From: Sesamum alatum
Lineage: Eukaryota > Streptophyta > Magnoliopsida > Lamiales > Pedaliaceae
NCBI GenBank assembly: GCA_034509735.1
Contig: JACGWO010000010.1
Coordinates: 4,030,001-4,094,000, forward strand
Reading direction: 5' to 3'
DNA length: 64,000 nucleotides
This document shows positions 39,847 through 51,427 of this stretch, one piece after another. Under the pieces are notes generated by a model that made no database searches, was not told the DNA's origin, and saw only the letters and a list, made by a program, of their open reading frames with translations. How positions within the stretch are numbered: the stretch's first letter is position 1; each line of letters opens with the position of its first letter. A program made the position numbers and the translations under genes.

Positions 39847-40379
39847 TATTAAAATCAACGCCCAATAATGACTTAAACACCGGCCCAATCTAGTGTGAAA
39901 AATGGGCCTCTTTGTTTATGTTTTGATTTTCAGTTTTTAGTTATTGAACAGTAATTAAAGTGAAAATATGTTTATTTACGTATTTTGATTGGAAATTAAT
40001 TAATTTGACACCACAGTTCATTATGAATACAATTTCATTAACTAATCCAAATATATTTTCATTTCACGTGAAATTTATGCAGTATTGAAAATAAATATTT
40101 TTCCACTGAAAATGAAAACACAAACAAACAGGACTGGTATACATCTATTTATGTATTGGTGCGACACAAATATATGACACCAAAGCGTGATAACAAAGCT
40201 CTACCGCATTTTTGGTGGTTGTCTGAGTGACAAAAAGAACTTGATCCATAGTTCTTTTGAAATAATTACAATTACATTATAAATTCGAATCATCATCAAT
40301 CAATATAACCCAACTATCTAAAATATGCAAAACTAAACAATAATTACTAATACAATATATCAATAACTACTATTACAGT

Positions 40380-40644
40380 GTCGAGGAGACCTAGTTTGAT
40401 TGGCGAAGTTGAAGCCCCATGATCCTATAGGTTATGAGTTCGAACACCTGCATGGGTTAATGTTATTTCTACTGTATAGTAGGTAAGATTTGTTAATTGT
40501 AATAGCTAGGTGTTAATTTATGTGATATTATTGATTTGATTATTTGTAATTAACTCTATTTGATATTGATAGCCGACATCCTTGAATGTAATCTCTTTAC
40601 TTTCGATTAATAAAATCCATCGCTTCTAATTAAAAAAAAAAAAA
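40380..40644 (+). mobile_element. tRNA-derived SINE with 15-bp target duplication
   Basis: It is flanked by perfect direct repeats aactactattacagt at 40365-40379 and 40645-40659. The head has a pol III A-box-like 'tagtttgattggcgaag' and a B-box-like 'gagttcgaacacc'. The 3' end is poly(A) (about 40632-40644). It is about 265 bp long, as expected for a plant SINE, and the intact duplication suggests a fairly recent insertion. Confidence 0.9.
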
Positions 40645-40684
40645 AACTACTATTACAGTATATTAATACTCATACGCTAGTGGT

Positions 40685-40760
40685 ATTTGAAACCATGACC
40701 TGTTGGTCATAAAGCTTCAATTTCGTCAACTAAGTTAGACGTTACAACTTGATCAATATT
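40685..40760 (-). mobile_element. SINE head fragment, antisense
   Basis: Read on the minus strand, 'aacttagttgacgaaattga' followed by 'ggtcatggtttcaaatacc' is a diverged copy of the tRNA-like head of the adjacent SINE. Its tail is not evident. It may be an older insertion next to the younger one. Confidence 0.5.
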
Positions 40761-41337
40761 TGAAGGCTATAGAAAATCAGTATTTCTCAACTTGAATTAT
40801 CAAAATAACAATCTACTTAAAACTGAATTTATGTTGAGTTTTTTAGTGTTATTAAACAAAATAGTAGCAAGAGAGTAAAAGGTAAGTTTTAGGTTAAAAT
40901 CTTTTCAATTTTGTTTTTGGTGCTACATAATTAGTAACCAACAATTTTATAATTAAATTTCCTAAGCATGAAGCAGAAAAAGAAAACAAAATTGCACTAA
41001 TCAAGTTATATGTGTAGAAGAAGAGTTAATTTCGTATTTAATTTGATTTTTGATTCTGATATCACTACAAGTCGTATACCACCTTATTAAGTAACAATTA
41101 CAGATTGCTAATAAGCGTACTTACAGTTTACCGATCAACGAAATCCTGGTGATAGTGATGCAGTAGAAGTTAAATTCTTTGATGAAAATAATTGTAATTA
41201 ACAATATAGAGCGAAATTAATTATAACAAGTACGTAATTTTTTTTTATCAACTCAATATTTCACGTCGTGTCGTTTAATTATGATTAATTATCGTGCCAT
41301 CAGTGGACTATGGGGAACATGAAGCATTGTAAATAAA

Positions 41338-41363
41338 ATATATATATATATATATATATATAT
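41338..41363. repeat. (TA)n microsatellite
   Basis: About 12 TA units in intergenic DNA between NRAP and HAN. Confidence 0.9.
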
Positions 41364-41763
41364 TTTTACATAACAGTTAACGAAAATCTCGTAATTTAAA
41401 AATTCTAACTCAGAATTGAACTTTGACCAAAATGAAATTATTATTACACCAAGCATATGATAATTAAGCACAATAACACTGAAAAATATTATTGATTTTA
41501 TGTAACCAAATATAATCAAAGTAAAAAAATTTCCTCACAACTCTACAAATATGAGATGTAGTTCAAGTCTCAAAACAATAATACCGTCCGAAAAAAAAAA
41601 AAAAAAAAAAAAAACTACTTCAAATCCCATGACATGTTTAATTTCAACTAACATATACATTGTGTGTGTACAAAGATTATACTATTTATTTTATTAAAAT
41701 ATGTTTTATGCACATAAAATTGTATATATTAAATAAAATAAAATTTTCGTACTATAACTTAGA

Positions 41764-42112
41764 AGTGGTGGCATTTTAATTCTGTACGAATTGATTTTCG
41801 CAATATAGTCCTGTGACTTTAATTTTTTTTGCAATTTTAGTCCTTTTCGATCAATTTAGCTGGAAAATAACATGTGACTTGCACATCTAGTTAAACTGCA
41901 GTTTTCATCCCGTAATTTAGGGGGTTAACATTTTTTGTCGTGTACTAATTAATTTACATGACTAATATTACAATTTAATGAAGTCATCTGCAAGTCACAT
42001 AATATTTTTCAGCCAAAATGATTGAAAAATGATTGTAATTTTAAAATAGCAAGATAAAATGACAAAAATCAATTCATATATAGCCAAAAATACCACCCTT
42101 CTTAAATTACAG
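41764..42112. repeat. MITE-like element with subterminal inverted blocks
   Basis: Left 'gtggcattttaattctgtac' and 'gaattgattttcgca' correspond to the complement of the right end ('gaattgatttttgtcatttt', 'gggtggtatttttggc'). Internal 'acatgtgacttgca' and 'tgcaagtcacata' are also inverted. The boundaries are approximate. Confidence 0.5.
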
Positions 42113-42780
42113 GCTAAAATTACAATTTTTACTTAAATAAAATAAAAAGTGTTCGAATCTGCAATAAAAAATCCAATCTGCACTATATAAGTTCAATAAT
42201 TCTAACACTATCCATAAACTCCATATATAAATCCCATTAAAAAAAAAATGAAAAAGTGCAATCTCTTGAAGTTTAAAACTTATAAATCACCAAAACTATA
42301 TATCCTTAATACTAAAACATATATATATTGGGAACATCTGATTGCACAGACAACATTAACAGGTACTGCAGACAAAAAGCTAACTCTTGCAAACCTGTCA
42401 TATTTTTAGAACAAAGTGTGTGAAATTAACATAACTCAGACATAACAACAGTTAATTACTCCTAATTAATCCTACATTTATATATATGTAAAAATAAAAA
42501 ATAAAAAAAAAAAGAAGAAGAAAAAAGTGAAATTAAAGCTGGAAAAAGAAAAGCAAATCTAGGACATGAGACACATAGAATTAACTCATTTTCACTCCAT
42601 CTATGTAACTTCCACGGAACCCAAAAAAAGAAAACATCTGAACCCAAAGAATTTCTCCATCATCCGTCGCTATCACTTCCACCGTCGCCATCACCTCGGA
42701 TTTCCCTGCCCTTTTCTTTCTTTTTGCTCTCTCGTTGATCTCTGCAGTGATTGTAGTAAAGGGTTTGTGTTGAATTTGAT

Positions 42781-43571
42781 TTATCTGGTGAAGTCGTGGA
42801 CGAGGCTGGGCCTGTCGGCGACGTTGAAGCGCCATGAGAGGAAAGGGATGCCGCCGTCGACGGATGAGTCGCGGTGGTGATCATCCTGGTCGTCTACGTA
42901 CCGGAATTCGTTGCCGTAGGCTGAAGGGTAGCACGGCGGTTTCTGGGGTTGAGCCCACGAGTTGTCGACGGAGGGGCCGCCGTGGGTGGTGGATGAGGCG
43001 GCGGCGGCCGTGGCTCTCCTTTCTTCTTTCTTGAAACGGATACCACAGGCATTGCAGAGTGACTGTAAATGTTCATCCGTTAATTAATTAATTAATTAAT
43101 TAATCATCGGTCGCTATATAATAATGATATATATTTGTTACGTACCTTTGGGCCTCTTGGGCCGTTCCTCCAGAGAGGGGTGGAGGTGGTGTCGCAATTA
43201 GCGCAGCGGCGGGCTAAGAGAGGGTCGCCGCCGTTGCCATTGCTGCCGCCACGGTGGCCCTTGGAGGCGGACGGCGACGGGGTGTGCTTGGACGGCAGTA
43301 TGTTCCAGCCGAAGTTAGACATGCAAGAAGAGCGCTTCTTGACCTCATGATGATTAGTATTCTCATTGGTGAGACGAGTGGACGGCGGGCCTAAGGAAAG
43401 AGTACAGTCAACAGAAGACGAGGACTGCGCCGGCGTGGCGTAAGAGTACATATCCTCTTCATCAAAACCTCTGTATAACTGGCCGCCGCCATTGGAGAAG
43501 AGCATTGAGAAAGAATTGCTTTGCGAGTGGTACGTCCCGCAGGTACAAATGCTACTGCACCTGTGCATCAT
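42781..43571 (-). CDS. HAN: HANABA TARANU-type GATA transcription factor
   Basis: Two exons, 43571-43146 and 43062-42781 (TAA), encode 235 aa. The zinc finger is C123-x2-C126-x18-C145-x2-C148 (CANCDTTSTPLWRNG...SLCNAC), the class B plant type with an 18-residue loop. It is split by the intron after GPRGPK, as in relatives. The N-terminal HAN motif DCTLSLGPPSTRL (residues 55-67) separates HAN, GNC-like and MONOPOLE subgroups and points to HAN. The C-terminal block GGIPFLSWRFNVADRPSLVH matches HAN orthologues. The start MMHRCSS was chosen over upstream in-frame ATGs because it begins the conserved region. In Arabidopsis HAN is nuclear and sets boundaries between the shoot meristem and organ primordia, and works in embryo and flower patterning. 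A TATA box lies about 520 bp upstream, implying a long 5' UTR. Confidence 0.95.
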
Positions 43572-44086
43572 TCTTGATAATGTAATCAAACGTTGTTGAA
43601 GGTAAGAGAAATTAAAGGGTTGTTGAGGGAGAGAATGAAGAAGGAGAAAAGGGTATAATAAGTGATATATAGAGGAAATTAAAAAGGGTAGTGAGAGTGG
43701 TATTCGTATGAGCAAAGAAAGTACTAGGAAACAGTAGGATTGAGAGGGATGTGTAATAATAAAATGTTTGAATTGGAACAAGAAAACTTGGGATAGAGAG
43801 CTGGGGTAGGAGAGGAGAGAGGGGGAGTTGTCTGTTAGCTTTATAAAGGTAAGAAAATGGCGAAATAACAGTCAGCAGAATGCAGAACTCCACGTTGTCT
43901 GCAATCAGACAACAGTTTGGTTGCCCATATTCTTGAATATAATGTTGCAAATGCGAAGGAAAACTCACAGTAAACTTGGATAAAAATAGGGGTGCGCAGA
44001 GAAAAGCCACAGATCAGAGGATGAACTGCAGCGTGTAATTTAGTGTGGAAATACACAATGTAATCCAACGTTAAATGTTGTGGGTG

Positions 44087-44096
44087 TGTATATATA
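44087..44096 (-). promoter_or_regulatory. Candidate TATA box of the HAN gene
   Basis: On the minus strand the sequence reads 'ggcctatatatacacaccc'. It lies about 520 bp upstream of the HAN ATG. A CT-rich tract follows at about 43790-43830, as in plant 5' leaders. This is the only good TATA in the near upstream region. Confidence 0.5.
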
Positions 44097-44569
44097 GGCC
44101 TCAGCTGCATGGCCTATAGATACAAGGGGGGGGGGGCCCGGGTGGGGGTAGGGGGGTTTGAGTGGCGAAGGGGGGAAGTGAAGTGACGAAGGGGGGGTTG
44201 GTCATTGGGCAGTCAAAAGAGCCCACGTGACTAAGGGGAACAGTCTTCCATGGATCTGCCTTCTCCGATCACGAGGCAACTCTCTCAGGCAATACATCAA
44301 ACACTTTAATGTCCGCATCCATATCTCTGCCTCCTCCGCCCTGTCTGTCACTGCCACCCTCCCAAGATAAATGGAATTTCACACCCCCCACCACCACTCT
44401 ATTTCAATTTTTTTTTTAATATATTTTAAATTACAATATATATATATATAATTTATATTGTGTTTATGAATTTAAAAGATTACATAAATAATATGAGCTT
44501 AATTGAATTTATAAAAATACTAATTAAAAAAATCATTCTTAACAAAAGGAAAAATAAAAGACAAAAGAA

Positions 44570-45119
44570 ACTCCTGATCTTTTTAAAAAATAAGTCACAA
44601 CCATCACTATTGGCCACATTTTTAATGATTATGGCAAAAAATCGTAGTGAATAACTAGTATTGACTACGATTAAATAAAAATTGATACAAAATTAACTTT
44701 TTCACCATGAAAAACTTATTTGTCACAGTTAAAAGTCGTGGAAAAAATATTCGCTATGGCTTTTAGCCATGACAAATGTTTTAGCCACCTTGCAAAAACC
44801 GTGATCAATGATTATTTGCTACGGCTATCGAGTATTAACCACGGCAATTAACCATGGTTAAAAGTTATATTTTTTGTAGTGTCAGAAGAAATATAGTTTG
44901 TAACTACAGTTAATTATCATGGTTAAAAATAAAACATCGTACGTAAAGGATACTAATTAACCACGACTGCAAATAACATGCAAATATTGATTAATCGTGG
45001 TCATCAAAACTTCAAATATTCATTTGGATTTTGTTTGTTCGTGGCAGATATTATTGATTTACAACAATTTTAAGTCGCACTGATTTATAGAGTAAGGAAT
45101 AATCAATATTTTTGTAGTG
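44570..45119 (+). mobile_element. CACTA (En/Spm)-type terminal fragment(s)
   Basis: The sequence reaches 'attttttgtagtg' at 44881 and again 'atatttttgtagtg' at about 45119, each followed by tca. This is the CACTA right-end signature (complement of CACTACAAAA). The preceding 300 bp is full of short subterminal motifs in both orientations (aaccatgg, cgtggtta, ccacgact, ccacggca), as at CACTA ends. I found no matching left end, so these are partial or nested ends. Confidence 0.5.
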
Positions 45120-45438
45120 TCAGTTGCTCCGACATCAGAAGTTCGTATTGGTTTTTTTTTTTTCAAAAAATTGAATTGAATATAATAAACAATTAGATAT
45201 AAATTTATAATAATAATAAAAAATATATATTCCACCCCCATCTCTACTCCCAACACGGCAACAATTCGACTCACGGGACTAAAGACCTTTATTTGGCTCC
45301 CTTTCTTGCTTAATTAAATTCTAGGATTCATTAATTTAATTAATTAATGTTGTCTAGACATGCATGTTGGAACCATGCGATTTTATATAATTTTAAATTA
45401 AGTAATTCTCTAGATTTGCAAGCTTGTAATTAATTATT

Positions 45439-45857
45439 AGAGTAAATTACAGCCACCTCCCATGAGATTTGACATAATTATAAATATTCTTTCGTTGTTT
45501 GAAAAATTACAAATACTCTGCCTGAAGTTTGTAATGTTTAACCAAAGACTTGAAATTGATCATTTTGCCCTTAATTTTTTTTATTAAAATTATAGAAAAA
45601 TCAATCGAGACAAGTTGCGTTATTGCTATTCTGTGTAAAAATTTAAGAAATCTCTCCCTGCGCATTGTTGTCCAAAAAAATTTAAGAATTAATTAAAAAA
45701 TAATTCAGTGCATAAGGGCATTTTGGTCCATTCACTCATAAAATGGATGAAAATAGGTTATTTGTTATACGATTACAACCCTCAGGGGAGATATTTGTAT
45801 TTTTTCAAACAATGAGGATGTATTTATAATTATACCAAATCTCAGGAATTTACCCTA
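45439..45857. repeat. MITE-like element, family A copy 2, ~100-bp inverted ends
   Basis: Left 'agtaaattacagccacctcc' and the complement of the right end ('agggtaaattcctgagattt') align. So do 'ataattataaatattc' with 'ataattataaataca' and 'gtttgaaaaattacaaatac' with 'gtttgaaaaaatacaaatat'. The core shares blocks with 39371-39846. Confidence 0.75.
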
Positions 45858-45954
45858 ATTATTATGGGAGATAATGGACTTCTTACATCCCAATTGACTA
45901 GGATTAATTAATGAAGAAAACAAATATTAATCAACCACAAATTATTAAACTAAT

Positions 45955-46183
45955 TAGGTTTAGTTTACGAAATATAGTTTAATTGATGAAATTGATGTCT
46001 CATAACTATAAAATCGTAGATTTGAATTCTATTAATGTATGGGCCGGTGTTATTCTATCTTGATAATAATGATTAGTTAGTTATAAATATTTGATATAAT
46101 AGATTATTATAATTGTTAGTGGTTGATATGCATGATATAATTATAATTGATTCACTCTAAATTAATAAAATAAAAAAAAAAAC
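45955..46183 (+). mobile_element. Diverged SINE-like copy
   Basis: The head-like 'tagtttaattgatgaaattg' and 'aaatcgtagatttgaattct' resemble decayed A- and B-box regions of the other SINEs. It ends in an A-rich tail at about 46168-46183. No target duplication found. Confidence 0.45.
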
Positions 46184-46390
46184 AGCTCATTTTAAATAAT
46201 ACTTTGTTTTGGTTTATTTATTGGAAATATCCGAATATTTTATCTAATATGTACGCCTTGTTAACGTGAATTTATCATAAAATATTTGTAATATAGAGTA
46301 TTTAATAAAGATTAATGAATTAAACCCTTGTATTTTCAGTCAATTATTCTTCATTTTTTATTATTTGAAAACACATATTTAATTTATTTT

Positions 46391-46935
46391 AGGCATAAGT
46401 ACACTCCTCTCTCACGAGGTTTGGTGTAATTACACGTAGACCCCCTGTGGTTTGAAAAATTACATCGAATACCCCTAATGTTTGCTTCTATTCAACAAAT
46501 AGATCCCTCCAGTAGTCAAAATTTACCGAATTTGTTGAATATATTAGCAAAAAGAATTGAATAAAGATGATATTTGCATTCGATTCACTTTTTTTACTAA
46601 GTTATTGTAGGTCAAACGAATCTTTTTATAACCAAACTACCCATATATATCGTCACACGTTAATGCATACGAGGAGGTATATCTTCACTATTATAAGGGT
46701 AATTTAGCCATAAATAATTTGTTTGGCCTGTATTAAGTCATTAATAAGTCAATCGAGTGTAAATATCAATTTTCGCTTAGTTTTTTATTAATATCAACAA
46801 ATTCGGTCAATTTTAACTAACGGGGGAACCTATTGGCTAGACAGAAGTAATTTTCGGAGGTACTAGATGTATTTTTCAAACCACAAAATATTTACGTATA
46901 ATTACACCAAACCTCAGGAGATGGAATATAATTAT
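46391..46935. repeat. MITE-like element with long inverted ends, family B
   Basis: Left 'tctcacgaggtttggtgtaa' mirrors right 'ttacaccaaacctcaggaga'. Further inside, 'accccctgtggtttgaaaaa' mirrors 'ttttcaaaccacaaaatat', and 'tttaccgaatttgttgaata' mirrors 'atcaacaaattcggtcaatt'. The inverted arms total about 150 bp. Outer motifs resemble family A. Confidence 0.75.
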
Positions 46936-47710
46936 TCCTTTATTCCTCCCCCACCCCCAATTATAATTTCTATTTTTACGATTTCCACATCCCAATAATA
47001 AATAGATTTGATATACCAAAAAAGATGGTGGGCCTCGTGAACTTTCACGGGATACTGCTGAAAAATAATTCAAACTGTTCAATAATTAATTAAAATCGAT
47101 CAATAAAAAATTGAATGTTCACTAATATTTGATAAATTTCATAGTATCGTTCAAACTACTCAAATTCGACTTATATTCGATTTAATTATAACTTATCTTA
47201 ATAATCAAACAAAATTTGATTATATTCCTTTCAAAATAATTCAAATAAATTATAATAATAATAATCCGTTCGACTCAATTCGACTTATTTACCGGACTGT
47301 AGTTGAGGGGCATGGGTATATAGAGAAGCAATTATGATTTGGTTAAAATTCAATAGAGGAATGAGGAGATGGCGTTATTATTGTCTACGAGTATAGGTAG
47401 GTAGGGCGTCGAATCCGTCCGTCCATCAGATCAGTGGAGATGGGACATACCAGGATCATTTTAGATGTGGATAGGAGGAGGACCCTCTGATCAGTGATTG
47501 AGATATCTGTACAACAAAACAAACAGTTTGAGCTCACATTGCAATCACTACTCCTACACCTGAGATCACGTGAACATACCCCAATTCAATTGAATTCAAT
47601 TCCCCAATCATACTCTCACATCCAAAACCCTAGCTAACCCCCCAACCTACTATATTTCTTCCCTTCATATATAATTTGTTTATATATGTTTTTCATTTAA
47701 AAAAATTTAT

Positions 47711-47860
47711 GTCGACAGGCCTTGCTCGATTGGCAAGATCGTTGAAGTCTCATAATTAAAATATTTTGGGGTCGAGGGTCATGAGTTTGAATATACGTTT
47801 GCTTCTATAATAATTTGCTATTAATTGAATATATATATTAATTTGAATTCTTGATGTGCT
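47711..47860 (+). mobile_element. SINE head fragment
   Basis: 'ggccttgctcgattggcaag' is a good A-box region and 'gggtcatgagtttgaatata' a B-box region, about 60 bp apart as in the SINE at 40380. The tail is unclear. Confidence 0.5.
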
Positions 47861-48024
47861 GATTAGGTTTTTAAATTTTAAAAAATAAATAATATAATGA
47901 ATCGCATACTATAAAAAACATAAATTGGAAAATATAATGTGGGATATTGACATTTAAGAAACCGAAACCGAAATGATTAATCTTATCTTTTTCCAAAACC
48001 AAAGAAAAACTTAAGAATGTATTA

Positions 48025-48275
48025 TTGTACACACATTCAATAAGATACTAATTCAATTGAGATCTCACAACCAAGAGGTTGTGAGTTCGAACCTACGATA
48101 TTGGTGTGGGGTCTACTTTTATAGTATTATGTGTATATTATTTTTTTGTTTATTTTGAAATTATTGTTGGTAACTTTAGAAATATTATTGTAATGTGCAT
48201 TGAACATTGTAATAATTTGTTAGTTGCTTTAATAATATCGTTGTGTTTCAAACAATAAAAAATAAAAATAGGGTT
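48025..48275 (+). mobile_element. SINE-like copy with A-rich tail
   Basis: 'gatactaattcaattgagat' followed by 'aggttgtgagttcgaaccta' (a strong B-box) and about 170 bp of body, ending 'aaacaataaaaaataaaaat'. No clear target duplication. Confidence 0.6.
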
Positions 48276-48514
48276 TTTAAAGTTTCAATCTTATTATCCG
48301 AACAAAATTCCATTCGCGGAACAAATAAATTATCACAAATATCCAAAAAAATCACAATAAATACAAGAAAACTACGATCATATTTTAAATAAATCCATTG
48401 TGATCAGACCGAATTTGAATATAAATTTTCTATAACATTTAAATCAAATGTGGGGGAAGTTAATATTTGTGTATAACTAGCTCTACCAAAGAAACCAATA
48501 TATGTGTATATAGG

Positions 48515-48945
48515 AAAAAATGCAAGTAATCCCTTGTGATATTGCACTACAAGAAAATCGCTCAATACCAACGAAAATAAATCAACATCCAGCTAATTAG
48601 CAAGTAAAATTCTTATTGTTAATCTACATTATTCAATACAAAAAATTTATTTGTCAATGAATTTAGCAATGAAAATTTACTTGCTAACAAATTTAGCAAT
48701 AAATTGTCTAAAATACATATTAAGTAGTGGAGATTAATAACGAGAATTTAACTTGTTAATTAACTCGACGCAGATTTTAGCAACAATTTTTTTCGTTGTT
48801 ATTAAGCTATTTTATCATAATATTGCAAATGTACAAATTACCCTCTTATAAAAAATAAATAGCAACATAATTACTATTTTTTTTTGTTTATAATATAATA
48901 ATTTATTCATTTACAATATCACAAGAAGATAAATTACATTAAACC
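48515..48945. repeat. MITE interrupted by a CACTA-like left end
   Basis: 'aagtaatcccttgtgatatt' (about 48524-48543) is mirrored by 'aatatcacaagaagataaat' (about 48915-48934). Immediately inside the left arm is CACTACAAGAAAATCG (48545), a CACTA left terminus. Its right partner is not recognisable. Confidence 0.5.
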
Positions 48946-49760
48946 CTGTCTATATATATTGAAATTGATAGCTATGACAAATTAAAAAGGTTGTATCTGA
49001 AATAGAGCAGTCCATGTCCATGATGAGATGCAATACGTAGGTAGTAACGCAATCTGAAGCATGTGTTTGTACGTACGTAGATTATTGCATCGACGACAGA
49101 CAATAAAGAGAAGAAAGCGAAAGATGTGTAACTAGTAGTCCGCACCGCAATCATCAAATGTTCCTCCCAACAAAATCTTTGACCCAAACTTGGAAAAAGC
49201 AAACCCCATCTTTTTTCTCTCTCTCATTTTTCAATTGTTTAAGTTTTAATTTTGGGAAGAATAAATTAAAACAAAGTAGTAATGGGATCAAGCAGTAGAA
49301 ATTCTAGCTCGGATCCGATTCGTGTAATACACTTGTTGTGTAATTTGTGTACAATTTAGAAAAAGTTACCAATCACATAACAAATGCAGGAAAATTCTTG
49401 ATTGGACTAAATTTGGCCGAACCAAACTGATCGTCAGGGCAAGTGTATTGCACTTGCCGTGTGATTGGTCACTTTCCCTGAACTGTACACTAATCGCACA
49501 ACAAGTATATTGAACTTTCTGTATATAATTTTTTTGGATTTGCGCTAGAATTTCCCACATGTATATCACACTTGTTTTGTAATTAATTTGATTCGATGAA
49601 ATTTGATCCGAACGAGAATTTCCGATAGGAGACAAACACACAAGATGCAAAAAGGAGGGGGATCAATGCATGGCCCTCCTCCAACAAAGCAATTCAAACT
49701 CATTCGATCGATTCCATCCAAAGATTCAAAACCAAGAAAGAAGAGGAGAGAGAAAGTGAT

Positions 49761-49785
49761 GAGAGAGAGAGAGAGAGAGAGAGAA
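49761..49785. repeat. (GA)n microsatellite
   Basis: A run of about 12 GA units. The complementary CT-rich tract at about 49851-49861 could pair with it. No gene is supported around it. Confidence 0.9.
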
Positions 49786-50597
49786 AGTGATGAGAGAGGT
49801 CTTGAGATTGGAGTTGGGACACCATGGCACCACTTTCCCAAAAGATGCTCTCTCTCTTCTCATCATCTAACATTACAACCAATGTTTTTTTTCCCCATTC
49901 TTCATCTCTTCTTACCCTTCTCCACACGCAATATGCTGCACTACTTTTTCATCTCCTCTTTCATATATATATGAAATAAGTAATTTTAATTATAAATTAA
50001 TTTACTTGATGTAGCATGTGATGCGATTGTTGTACTGTACGTTATTGTGTCATGTCTGTTAAAAGAATGAGGCCTTAAGATTTATAAACTACTCAAACTA
50101 CTCATGCGCAGATAATATATAGGGTGTATGTCAATATTATCATCATCGAGTGAGGGACTTGGGACTTGGGACGGACATATACATTATTCCCACAAGCTAG
50201 CCTCAAAAGACACGACTTGTTGTGATTTATTGTCGACTTTAATTTCATGGATTTGACGAGTTTGAATTCAATGTAAGTAAAAAATTAACAAAATTCTCAC
50301 AATTGGCAAGCTTTGAGGTGAAAATGATGAATAAGAAGAACAAAATCTCTAGGAGTTGAGACCCCCGGGCACAGCCACACACATACGGATACGGTGCATA
50401 TGAACCAAGTCCATGATGATGATGATGATGTTTTACTCGGGGTCGTTGGATTTGGTGGGGCCCTGGTAGAACTGGGACCAATTCTCCAAATATTTTGATA
50501 ATCATAGCGTATCATGATGATGATGATGATCATCAGATAATGTGAAAAACACTAGAACCCAAAAAAGGGGGGGCTAATGATTGCCATAAATACAAGT

Positions 50598-50634
50598 GCC
50601 ACGTGGCGGGCAAGGGAGTCATGCATGGCATGCA
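50598..50634. promoter_or_regulatory. G-box plus double RY element cluster
   Basis: A perfect palindromic G-box/ABRE core, gccacgtggc (50598-50607), is followed 12 bp later by two overlapping-range RY elements, catgcatg (50620-50627) and catgca (50629-50634). In plants, G-boxes bind bZIP/bHLH factors and RY elements bind B3 factors (ABI3, FUS3, LEC2). The block sits in a locally GC-richer patch (about 50340-50640) of otherwise AT-rich, gene-free DNA. It is about 7 kb upstream of HAN in HAN's orientation. Function is inference. Confidence 0.45.
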
Positions 50635-51144
50635 GAATATCCCGCGTTGCACACAATTATTAAAGCACATATTATTGGGAACAAACCCCATATGTATGTC
50701 TTATATTATTACATCCCAAGTTCCCAACACAAACAGTTTCCATCTTGTCCCCAAATAAAAAAAAAAAAAACAAAAACATTCCTCAAAAGCAACGACACCT
50801 CTCTCTCTCTATATATATATATTTCTTTTATTTTGAATAATTAACGTAGATATGCATCTCATATTGATAAAAGTTTGATCGATCTTAAATTCTAAGTTTT
50901 CATAAAACTAATATAGAATTAGAACAGATAATATTTTGCGCAACGAAATACTGATTACGACCCACACCACATCATTGTTGTTTTCAATTTGGTTCATTTT
51001 TGTGTTACTTTTAGTAATATGAATTCACTAGTTATGGATTCAATATAAGTGTAACTTTTGAAAAATTTAAATTCAAGTCTCAATTAATTTCGAATAGTCT
51101 AATTAAATTGTACTTAAGGTAGAGCCTAAGCGCAACTACCTTGA

Positions 51145-51427
51145 GAGGTTAAAACAACTCGGTTAAATCATCAAAGGAGGGCTTTTGAGGAGGTTTTCTA
51201 TTTCCATAGATGCCATAGAAACTAGCAACAACCATCGCAGGAGGAATGTCAGGCTAGTCCCACTTGCCTATATGCGGGCTGTAAAGCATGGCAACAATAC
51301 TAGACGAGACGGCTATAATCAATACTAACAGAGCTATGATAGTAAGGAGTGGGGCTCTTTGCAGATATATCGGGTGAAGAAGATGACTCCATACAGGAAG
51401 ATCATAAAGAGCTTCTTCGCTCCATAA
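51145..51427 (-). pseudogene. Decayed membrane-protein fragment, unrecognised
   Basis: On the minus strand, from 51427, a frame reads LWSEEALYDLPVWSHLLHPI, then a strongly hydrophobic stretch (PLLTIIALLVLIIAV), then SPHIGKWD, a TAG at 51254-51256, and continues open as PDIPPAMVVASFYGIYGN. There is no ATG and an in-frame stop lies just upstream. Base composition is less AT-rich than its surroundings. It looks like one exon of a lost gene, or a transposon-carried gene piece. I do not recognise the family. Confidence 0.35.

Noticed and set aside
47420..47510. Possible microRNA-like foldback (repeated gatcagtg)
   Set aside because: The repeats are direct, not inverted, so no stable stem forms.
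49603..49974. ORFs across the GA/CT-rich segment
   Set aside because: They are produced by simple repeats; translations are Arg-Glu or Ser-Leu runs without family features.
50245..50533. Small ORFs with a His run or Ser run
   Set aside because: The runs are just the (ATG)n/(CAT)n microsatellite read in different frames; no other protein features.
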